A DNA stretch of 64,000 bases from Flavipsychrobacter sp. (GTDB taxonomy: Bacteria > Bacteroidota > Bacteroidia > Chitinophagales > Chitinophagaceae). Both the position numbers and the translations under genes were made by a program. Below, piece after piece: positions 45,473 through 52,804 of this stretch (position 1 is the stretch's first letter; the number at the start of each line of letters is the position of its first letter). Location: assembly GCA_021155965.1 (NCBI GenBank), contig JAJNBJ010000015.1, positions 50,830 through 114,829 on the forward strand, read 5' to 3'. The notes beneath the pieces are model-generated. The model was not told the origin of the DNA and made no database searches. It saw only the letters and a list, made by a program, of their open reading frames with translations.

Positions 45473-46864
45473 ATGATTTTTAGCAAGAGACTTAATATAC
45501 CTGGTTTTCGTAAAAAGATAGTCCTGGCTGCCTTGATCTTAGGCAGCTATTCAGCCATAGCCCAGCACAGTGCTGATAAGATCATAACTATAGTAGGAAA
45601 AGATATTATACTGCAATCTGAGCTTGAAATGCAGGCTTTGAATATGAAGCAGCAAAACCCGGCATTTGATGATACAATGAAATGCCAGTTGCTGATGGGT
45701 ATGATCATGCAGAAGTTATTGAAAGCGCAGGCAGAGCGCGACAGTGTGTATGTAACTGAAGAGGATGTGGAGGGGCAGTTAGACAACAGGCTGCGTTACT
45801 TTACGCAGTTATATGGCTCGAAAGAAAAGCTGGAGCAAGCATCCGGCAAAACTGTTTACCAGATAAAAGAAGAGAACAGGGACATTATACGCGATCAGAT
45901 GGTTGCCGAAAAAATGCAGGGGCAGATACTGGAGCACGTGAAAATAACCCCGGCGGAAGCAGAGGCATTCTATAAGAAAATACCAACAGATAGCTTACCA
46001 TTCTTTCCGGCGGCAGTAGAGGTGGGGCAAATAGTGATAGACCCGATAGTGAGCCAGGAAATGAATGACTATGCGCGTACAGAACTGGAGCGGATAAAGA
46101 AGGAGGAGATACTTGGTGGCAAAAAAACTTTTGAACAGGCAGCCGGTGTTTACAGCCAGGACCCCGGGAGCAGGGACAATGGTGGTTTGTATGAAGGGGT
46201 GACCCGTACCGGCCCCTGGGCAGCAGAGTTTTTATCGGCGGCATTTAAGTTGCAGAACAATGAGATATCACCGATAGTTAAAACGAAGTTTGGCTACCAC
46301 ATTATTCAAATGGTTTCGCGCAGGGGCGATGAGGCTGATGTGCGCCATATATTAATAAAGCCCGAGGTTACGTCTGGTGATTTTAAACTATCGCTTGAGC
46401 GTTTGGATAGCATCAGAAATGTATTGATAGCGGGTAAAATGTCGTTTCCGGAGGCAGTTGGAAAATTCTCGACAGACGAGGCGGCTAAGCGCACAGGCGG
46501 CATGATAGCTGACCCTTCTACGGGCAACACAGAACTGGAAATATCGAAGCTGGATGCACAGATGGTGCTGCTGCTGGACAGCATGAAAGTTGGTGACTAC
46601 TCTGCACCGCACATATTTGTAACAGATATGCGCGACAGGTCGGCGAGGATAGTGTACCTGAGGACGAGGACCGAGCCACACCGTGCAAATCTAAAAGATG
46701 ACTACGGCAAGATACAGGATGTGGCGCTATCGCATAAGAAACAGCTGAAACTGCAGAACTGGGTAAAATCTATGCTGCCTACTTACTACCTGTGGATAGC
46801 ACCTGAGTATAAAGACTGCTCTATTTTAAAAGAGTGGATACTCAGTGCGAACAAAGCTAACTAG
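45473..46864 (+). CDS. SurA-like periplasmic peptidyl-prolyl isomerase/chaperone
   Basis: 463 residues from the ATG at 45473. Signal peptide around KKIVLAALILGSYSAIAQ, then SurA_N-like ADKIITIVGKDIILQSELEM, then two parvulin (PPIC) domains at about 175-285 and 290-390 (ARTELERIKKEEILGGKKTF ... KTKFGYHIIQMVSRRG; ADVRHILIKPEV ... EAVGKFSTDEAAKRTGG). It should help fold outer membrane proteins, suiting the many barrels and sorted proteins in this window. Confidence 0.9.
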   Translation: MIFSKRLNIPGFRKKIVLAALILGSYSAIAQHSADKIITIVGKDIILQSELEMQALNMKQQNPAFDDTMKCQLLMGMIMQKLLKAQAERDSVYVTEEDVEGQLDNRLRYFTQLYGSKEKLEQASGKTVYQIKEENRDIIRDQMVAEKMQGQILEHVKITPAEAEAFYKKIPTDSLPFFPAAVEVGQIVIDPIVSQEMNDYARTELERIKKEEILGGKKTFEQAAGVYSQDPGSRDNGGLYEGVTRTGPWAAEFLSAAFKLQNNEISPIVKTKFGYHIIQMVSRRGDEADVRHILIKPEVTSGDFKLSLERLDSIRNVLIAGKMSFPEAVGKFSTDEAAKRTGGMIADPSTGNTELEISKLDAQMVLLLDSMKVGDYSAPHIFVTDMRDRSARIVYLRTRTEPHRANLKDDYGKIQDVALSHKKQLKLQNWVKSMLPTYYLWIAPEYKDCSILKEWILSANKAN

Positions 46865-48368
46865 TATCTCTTATAGTTAAGAATGCCTTGCCCAGGTAAT
46901 TGATAATATCTCCCGCAATCAATGCTTCCTGCGATAATTCTCTGGCAGCAATATCCCCTGCAAGGCCGTGCAGGTAAACACCCAATATAGCAGCTTCGTG
47001 TGGAGCATAACCTTGCGCGAGTAACCCTGTGATCACTCCTGTGAGGACATCTCCGCTGCCTCCGGTGGCCATGCCTGCATTGCCGGTCATGTTGTAATAG
47101 CAATCGCCTTCTTGTGTGATAATAACTGTGTGCCTCCCTTTCAAAACAATGTTGATATTGAAGCGCATTGCCTGTATGCGTGCATGATCAACCTGTATCA
47201 TGGTGTTGGTGTTCTCGCCAAAGAGGCGTGCGAATTCTTTGGGGTGGGGGGTGAGGATGGAGCCGTTCGGTAATTTCGCAAGTAAGTCGTGCTGGCGTGA
47301 CATGAGATTGAGTGCATCTGCATCAACAACTATTGGTTCTTTGCAGGCATCAATAAATTCTGCGAATGCTGTTGCTGTGTCCGGGTCTATGCCCATGCCG
47401 GGACCTATGCCAATGGCTGTTACCTTCTCCCAGCCTTCAATTTTTTCCAGCATGTTCTTTCCGCTGGTGCGGCACATGGCTTCGGGCACTGCTGTTTGGA
47501 TAGCGGTGTATCCGCATGATGGCAATAGTGCCGTAACTAACCCTGCACCTGCGCGGAGCGCAGCTTTTGTGCTGAGCGTGATAGCGCCGATCTTGCCATA
47601 GCTGCCGCCTATCATCAATACGCTGCCGTAGGTGCCTTTGTGTGAGAATGGGTTTCGCTTTTTATAAATAGCTGCCACGTCTTCAGCATCAATAGTTTTG
47701 TATTGGGTGTGCGTGGCATTGATGAATGTCTGATCGAGGGCGATATCCAGTATGTGCAACTTACCTGTGTATGTTCCTGATTCGGGATGGAGGAAGGTGC
47801 GTTTATAGAACTGGAAGCTGAGTGTATGTTCTGCTTTGATTATTGCTGCATCATCGTCCGGTACAATATCTGCGGGCAGGCCACTGGGGATATCGATAGA
47901 GATCTTTTTATTGGGCAACTGGTTTATCTGGTTGATGAAAGCGGCTACCCATCCTTCCGTTGGACGGCTGAGGCCTGTGCCCAGTATAGCATCTATGATG
48001 ATAATGTGCGGCTGAATGTCTGTGATGAATGTATCGGGCTGCACAACGCTTACCAGGTCTTTATCCAATGCCTGCAGCTTCTGGAAATTCGCCATGCAAT
48101 CGGCGGTGAGCTCTTTACCGAAGTTGAGGAGGAATGCCTTAACGCCATAGCCACGCTGGTGCAAGATGCGGGTGATGGCAAGGCCATCTCCGCCGTTGTT
48201 GCCGGTGCCGCACAGCACAACAAACAAGTTGTCTTTGTGGTAATTATCTTTTATCCAGCCGGCGCACTTGAGGGATGCACGCTCCATCAGCTCTGCGGAG
48301 CGGATGTTGGATGCCTTTATGGTGTAGGCATCGCAGGCGCGAATCTGGGGTGCGGAGAAGATCTTCAT
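46857..48368 (-). CDS. nnr: Bifunctional NAD(P)HX epimerase/dehydratase
   Basis: 503 residues from the ATG at 48368 (MKIFSAPQIRACDAYTI). N-terminal YjeF/NnrE epimerase domain: MERASLKCAGWI, VVLCGTGNNGGDGLAITRIL, IIDAILGTGLSRP. C-terminal NnrD/ADP-dependent dehydratase domain: GSVLMIGGSYGKIGAITLST, AIGIGPGMG, PIVVDADALNLMS, LTPHPKEFARL, GNAGMATGGSGDVLTGVITG. Repairs hydrated NAD(P)H. Its 3' end overlaps the convergent surA-like gene by 8 bp. Confidence 0.95.
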   Translation of the reverse strand: MKIFSAPQIRACDAYTIKASNIRSAELMERASLKCAGWIKDNYHKDNLFVVLCGTGNNGGDGLAITRILHQRGYGVKAFLLNFGKELTADCMANFQKLQALDKDLVSVVQPDTFITDIQPHIIIIDAILGTGLSRPTEGWVAAFINQINQLPNKKISIDIPSGLPADIVPDDDAAIIKAEHTLSFQFYKRTFLHPESGTYTGKLHILDIALDQTFINATHTQYKTIDAEDVAAIYKKRNPFSHKGTYGSVLMIGGSYGKIGAITLSTKAALRAGAGLVTALLPSCGYTAIQTAVPEAMCRTSGKNMLEKIEGWEKVTAIGIGPGMGIDPDTATAFAEFIDACKEPIVVDADALNLMSRQHDLLAKLPNGSILTPHPKEFARLFGENTNTMIQVDHARIQAMRFNINIVLKGRHTVIITQEGDCYYNMTGNAGMATGGSGDVLTGVITGLLAQGYAPHEAAILGVYLHGLAGDIAARELSQEALIAGDIINYLGKAFLTIRDTS

Positions 48369-48721
48369 GGTACTAAAGTAATCAGGATTTTTGATTTTTG
48401 ATATATGATTGCTTTGGTGTATTCTGCCTGCGCGATTTTTTTGGGACAACAAGGCGATATGTAAGTAATTGATCCATTGTAATATCTGTATTTATTTTTG
48501 CGCACTATTTGCGCATTGTTTGCACACTTTATCATTGATAATCAATAGCGCCTCTTCACCTCACTGTTGACCTTTTTGGTTAAATAATTCATTAAGTTGC
48601 TAACCGCAAAATTTTTTGCTGCTCTCCGCAAAAGGGGGCATAACCCCTCCTTTGCAGTAATAGCTCCGGCGGGCAAGTATGTAAAGTTCTGCAATGATAT
48701 TTTACTAAAAAAATAGAAAAA

Positions 48722-48774
48722 CCATGGCGGTACAGAAACAGTACCACGACGGTACTAAAACAGTACCGTGACGG
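48722..48774. repeat. Modular palindromic repeat, copy 3 (two units plus cap)
   Basis: 53 bp, again two 22-bp units and a 9-bp cap: units begin CCATGGCGGTAC and CCACGACGGTAC, cap CCGTGACGG. The core GGTACTAAAACAGTACC is kept while arms have drifted. On the minus strand it is followed by a T-rich tract and GCAGAACTTTACAT, as at copies 1 and 2. It lies 79 bp beyond the stop of the TIR gene and may end that transcript. The stretch 48369-48721 otherwise shows no gene. Confidence 0.85.
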
Positions 48775-48853
48775 AAAATAGTTTGCGCTGTGGGCGCGGG
48801 TTTGGGTGGATTTTGGGGTGTAAAAAAACGTGTGTGGTTTGAGCGCTGACAAT

Positions 48854-49624
48854 TTACTTCTTTTGCCACTCTTTCACGTTCCTGAACCCGAATTTTTTTA
48901 CGGGCGAATCGCCGGGGGATTTTCCGAGTATGCCGCATACCATGAAGTAAAAGCCATCATTGTTTTTTGCTTCCCACTCACGCATATCTACCCAAAGTGT
49001 CTGACGGACAAACAGCGGAAGCTCCGGGGTGTCTTTTACGTCCGGTAGAATAACGGGGATCATCCTTGCTTCGGAGTTTGCCCAGCGCTCGATGTATGCC
49101 CTTATTTCCATTATATGCCACTTGCCAACATCAGCTGGACCAAAGAACAAGATGGCACAGTCTATTGTCTTTATGGCTTTCTCCAATGCATCAGAAATGG
49201 TATCGCCTGGTGCTATATCCCATTTGTCCAGCCATGGGCGTATGCCTACTTTTAGCAATTGCTGCGCGATCTTTTCAACTTTAGATTTATCTTTTGAGTT
49301 ATGGCTAAGGAAAACATCGAATTTGCCTTCTGCTTTCTTTGCAGCTATCACCAGTTTTGCCGTCATACGCTCGCGACCGCCTTTTGCATCTACGGTCATC
49401 TTCTCTGCAATGTTCTCTGATGCCTTTGACGGAGTAACCAGCAGATTCACCAGCGGTGTCTTCTCTTCGCAATAAGGGCAAAGCAGGTATTTTTTTCCTG
49501 ATGCTATCCTGCTTTTTACCAGGGTATCCTCAAAAGGCTTGTTGCATTTTTTATTGCTGCAATGTGTGGCATGGCGTTTTACGATACTGCCCGGAACACT
49601 TTTGGTCTCCAAGTGTTTATTCAC
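48854..49624 (-). CDS. Zinc finger plus TIR domain: C-terminal segment of the split TIR-WD40-Roc-TIR locus
   Basis: 256 residues if started at the GTG 49624; the frame is open back to 49684 and there encodes AGDFFEGDPKVTERQGFIEF. A four-cysteine motif (Cys22, Cys27, Cys49, Cys52: HCSNKKC ... CPYC) looks like a zinc ribbon. Residues about 100-200 are a TIR domain: KFDVFLSHNSKDKSKVEKIA, PWLDKWDIAPGDTISDAL, CAILFFGPADVGKWHIMEIR with Trp169 and Glu173 in the position of the NADase catalytic Glu. It begins 27 bp after the stop of the Roc-encoding frame; adding one T in the TTT at 49670-49672 would fuse the two as ELEIS-FEGDPKVTERQG. Confidence 0.85.
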   Translation of the reverse strand: MNKHLETKSVPGSIVKRHATHCSNKKCNKPFEDTLVKSRIASGKKYLLCPYCEEKTPLVNLLVTPSKASENIAEKMTVDAKGGRERMTAKLVIAAKKAEGKFDVFLSHNSKDKSKVEKIAQQLLKVGIRPWLDKWDIAPGDTISDALEKAIKTIDCAILFFGPADVGKWHIMEIRAYIERWANSEARMIPVILPDVKDTPELPLFVRQTLWVDMREWEAKNNDGFYFMVCGILGKSPGDSPVKKFGFRNVKEWQKK

Positions 49625-49650
49625 AAATTCTATAAAGCCTTGCCTTTCAG

Positions 49651-51735
49651 TTACCTTAGGGTCGCCCTCAAAGAAATCTCCAGCTCACCTTTTCCATGGC
49701 CAAGGTCTTTGAGGCGGATGATGTAGCGGCCACCTTCTTTTGATGTATAGGCTGCGGCATCCTGAAAAAATGCACGTTTGCTGAAACCCTCGTAATGGGC
49801 AAGCTGCGCAATGAGGGTGGCGTAAATACTTTTTACAGGGCCGGCAAAACCCAAAGCAACACCAAATGCTGCCACGCCGGGATACCTTAATTCGGTGGTG
49901 CATTGTGAGGGGAAGACAATATAATCAATACCTTTTATCTGCTCCCGTAAAGCGAGATCGCGGCTTATGAGTGTTTCCATTACATACCATAGCAGGTGCC
50001 GTTCAGACTCTTTATCTGTTACACGCTCTTTGGGCTCAAGCTTAAAACCGCCATCCAATACTTTTGATTCTGCTAAATGCCCGGGACCATCAGGTTCATC
50101 TTTTGCAGCAACCAGAATAGCACTTGCATAAGCATCGAGCCGTGTAGGGTCGAGCAGCACTTTGTCAGCAGGTTTTGGCTTAGGGCTTACTGTATGGAAG
50201 ACCAGCAAGTCGATAGTATCTGAAGCCTCGAGGCTGGATAGGTGTGCGATAAAATCATCGGTGGATAGCTTCTCGCCAAAATAAGCGGAAAAGCCCTCGT
50301 GCAGTTCTCCTATGGTGAGCAGGTCTTTATAAGAGTTATTCTCGCTTTGTGCCGCAGGCCGTTTACTTTTCAGCAATGCCATGTAGTCACGCATTGCAGC
50401 GAGTGTTCTTGTTGTTGTTACTTTGGGGATATCGTCCCATGGTATTGCATTCCGGATTGCCTCCACCAGCTCGGTACACCCTTCGCCTGTATTAGCGCTT
50501 GTGGGGATAAATTGCCCGAAGCCATTATCCTTTGCAAAAGCCTCTATCCGTTCTTTACCTGCTGGTAAGCCACCAACATCTATACGTGAAGCGACGAGCA
50601 GTTTTTTTATTTTAGTATTGGTGCATGACTGGTCGAGCACCTGCGACCAGTAGGCAGGACTTTCGAAGGGGTTTGTTTCGCTGCGATTATCGAAAAGTAC
50701 ACAGGCAAGGGCGGCGTCGCCCATGCTTAACTGATGTACCAGTCGATATGCGGGTTGACCCGCAAGATCCCATAATATGGTTTCTTTATGCAGTGTGGAG
50801 CCATTCGGGTCTTTTGCTGTTTGGCTCTCCATAGTATAGGCTTTGCGGGCATGTGAGGAAACCGTTTTTACAAATTGATTGTTTATTAAACGCTCCGCCA
50901 AACCACTTTTGCCCACTCCGGTATCGCCCGCAAGCAGCACCTTGGCACTAACATACTGTACTTGTTCCTGGTCAATAATTACCCTGTCTGTTTTTTTTAT
51001 ATCAGCTAATTCTGATATGTCCCATGTCAGTACATTTCCATTACCATCACCGGAATATAGAAGACGTTTATCATTATTCACAGTTATTGTTCTTATTGGG
51101 CATTCGTGGCCTGTAAATGTTTGTACGCATAGTCCGGATCTAATGTCCCATAATCTTATTGTTCTGTCACAACTCGCCGAGAAAAAATAATTTTTGCCAT
51201 AGAGCGCTATTGCAGCGACATAACTACTATGCCCTTCCAATACGCGCAGACATTGACCGGTTTTGGCATCCCATAGCCGGATCGAATCATCAAAACCGCC
51301 ACTGATAATAATATTATTATTCCAACTCCACACTACTGACAAAATAAATTGTTTATGCCCGGACAATACAGCCATACAATTTCCTGTTTCCGCATCCCAT
51401 AACCGTACGTCGTTGTCACTTCCTCCAGATATTATATAACGTTCATCGTTGCTCCAGGCAACGCAGTATACAGGTGCTGTGTGTCCTGAAAATACTTTTA
51501 TGCATTTTTTATTGCGTATCGTCCACAATTTGATTGAACCATCGTCTCCACATGACAGTATCTTCTGATTGTCTTTGCTCAATATGGCATGATATGTTCC
51601 ACCTGCATGTCCCGCTAAAGTGCAGCTATTTTTTTTGTTTTCAAATCCCATAGGCTTATAACACTTGTTAATCCTCCATAATATATACTTGAGCATGAAA
51701 CAGCATATTTTTGATCCATATTTCCGGTTATGCAT
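49651..51735 (-). CDS. WD40-Roc GTPase-COR-like segment of the split locus
   Basis: Frame of 694 residues; if translated alone the start would be near 51651. Residues about 36-240 are five WD40 blades (TLAGH...IKLW, VFSGH...VRLW, VLSGH...IRLW, VLEGH...IRLW, TFTGH...VLTW). Residues 262-440 are a Roc/Miro-type GTPase: P-loop GDTGVGKS (270-277), WDLAGQP (322-328), SRID (383-386), TSANTGEG (412-419). Residues about 450-600 resemble COR (DKVLLDPTRLDAYASAIL). It overlaps the upstream TIR frame at an A8 run (51629-51636), where one more A would give SLWDLKTKKNSCTLAGH, a natural WD40 sequence. Confidence 0.85.
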   Translation of the reverse strand: MHNRKYGSKICCFMLKYILWRINKCYKPMGFENKKNSCTLAGHAGGTYHAILSKDNQKILSCGDDGSIKLWTIRNKKCIKVFSGHTAPVYCVAWSNDERYIISGGSDNDVRLWDAETGNCMAVLSGHKQFILSVVWSWNNNIIISGGFDDSIRLWDAKTGQCLRVLEGHSSYVAAIALYGKNYFFSASCDRTIRLWDIRSGLCVQTFTGHECPIRTITVNNDKRLLYSGDGNGNVLTWDISELADIKKTDRVIIDQEQVQYVSAKVLLAGDTGVGKSGLAERLINNQFVKTVSSHARKAYTMESQTAKDPNGSTLHKETILWDLAGQPAYRLVHQLSMGDAALACVLFDNRSETNPFESPAYWSQVLDQSCTNTKIKKLLVASRIDVGGLPAGKERIEAFAKDNGFGQFIPTSANTGEGCTELVEAIRNAIPWDDIPKVTTTRTLAAMRDYMALLKSKRPAAQSENNSYKDLLTIGELHEGFSAYFGEKLSTDDFIAHLSSLEASDTIDLLVFHTVSPKPKPADKVLLDPTRLDAYASAILVAAKDEPDGPGHLAESKVLDGGFKLEPKERVTDKESERHLLWYVMETLISRDLALREQIKGIDYIVFPSQCTTELRYPGVAAFGVALGFAGPVKSIYATLIAQLAHYEGFSKRAFFQDAAAYTSKEGGRYIIRLKDLGHGKGELEISLRATLR

Positions 51736-52319
51736 CCTAACTCACTTTTGTTGCTTGTGAATTCCCGAAGAAGTGCACCTGTTCCCAATTCTCTAATTTG
51801 CATTTTATCACCCATACCGATAAAAACATGGTTTCCATTGGGGTTAAAATAGTAGGTGCCAATATCGTTGTAAACAGGGACCAGATTGTTTATTAATGGC
51901 TTTGCTGCATATATATTAATATTCGATCGTGTGCTGAATTCTGGTTTGCATGTTTTTAATAATTCAGTATTGTCATTTGGATTCCATGTAAAGGAAACAA
52001 ATTGCTGTAGCGCATTTTTGCTAGTATCATCAATTTTGATTAAAACAAAACGACGTTTTTGTTCCATCACATCACGGAAGGAGAGTGTGTCATGTTCTAT
52101 TTTTTTCCAATCAGCATTAGTGAAATTGGCAGAAATGCATAAGACAAATGTTCGTGTGTCGTTTAACTGCGTAGTCCTTTCTGTTTTCTTAGTGGTCGTC
52201 CATTCATCAAGCCATACATTAACACTGTCGGCTTTGAGTTTTTGGGCTATTTGTTCTGCTACCTGTTTATCTTTTGGATGATGGCTGATGCAGGCATCGT
52301 ATACGAATTCAAATCTCAT
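51615..52319 (-). CDS. N-terminal TIR domain and first WD40 blade of the split locus
   Basis: 234 residues. Residues 1-125 are a TIR domain: FVYDACISHHPKDKQVAEQI, VNVWLDEWTTTKKTERTTQL, TFVLCISANFTNADWKKIEH with Trp71 and Glu75 as the candidate catalytic pair. From about 140 WD40-like strands follow (YYFNPNGNHVFIGMGDKMQI, SVISLWDLKTKK) and the frame stops right after the A8 tract. This is the 5' end of a 3466-bp locus (52319-48854) that would encode one protein of 1155 residues with two single-base insertions. Upstream are only repeats. Confidence 0.8.
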   Translation of the reverse strand: MRFEFVYDACISHHPKDKQVAEQIAQKLKADSVNVWLDEWTTTKKTERTTQLNDTRTFVLCISANFTNADWKKIEHDTLSFRDVMEQKRRFVLIKIDDTSKNALQQFVSFTWNPNDNTELLKTCKPEFSTRSNINIYAAKPLINNLVPVYNDIGTYYFNPNGNHVFIGMGDKMQIRELGTGALLREFTSNKSELGCITGNMDQKYAVSCSSIYYGGLTSVISLWDLKTKKIAAL

Positions 52320-52439
52320 GGAGGTGGTATTGAGGTTAAAAATCTCAATAAAAATAAATGTATATCCTGTTGTTTGGAAATGTTTAGAAGGTGGAATCGG
52401 GTTATTGATTTGTTATTGGTAAGATTGTGGTAAACCATC

Positions 52440-52735
52440 GCGAGTGGGACATCCCCCTGCGCGCCCTTCGTTAATGCACATGCCTACGCGCAAGGGGGAT
52501 TACGTTCGGTTCTTTGATGGGGTTGTTTCCTAACGCTCAACAATCCTTCGAGGCTCAGGATGATATTTGGTGTTATGTTGGTTTGCTGCCGCAATTGGGA
52601 GGAAGGAACTCTGTTCGGCGGACTGCTAATGCTCAGGGGATTCCTCTCTGCATTTCGTTGCACTGCATTCCGTTCGGAATGACGACTTTGACGAGGCTTT
52701 TTATATTAAAATAAAAAAATTTCACAAAATTATAT
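52440..52735. repeat. Dispersed intergenic repeat debris
   Basis: Contains CAATCCTTCGAGGCTCAGGA and GCATTCCGTTCGGAATGACG, sequences of the kind scattered through many bacterial intergenic regions, plus CCCCCTGCGCG...CGCGCAAGGGGG, an inverted repeat. No coding potential seen between 52320 and the TonB-receptor promoter. Confidence 0.55.
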
Positions 52736-52737
52736 GA

Positions 52738-52768
52738 TTTGGGTGCATTAAGGTTATCGCTATCTTTG
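52738..52768 (+). promoter_or_regulatory. Consensus promoter of the TonB-receptor operon
   Basis: TTTG (52738-52741), exactly 19 bp, TATCTTTG (52761-52768): a full match to TTTG-N19-TAnnTTTG, 36 bp before the ATG at 52805. Confidence 0.8.
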
Positions 52769-52804
52769 TTGCACTTAAAAAAGGAAAAATATAAATACAT
52801 TTTT

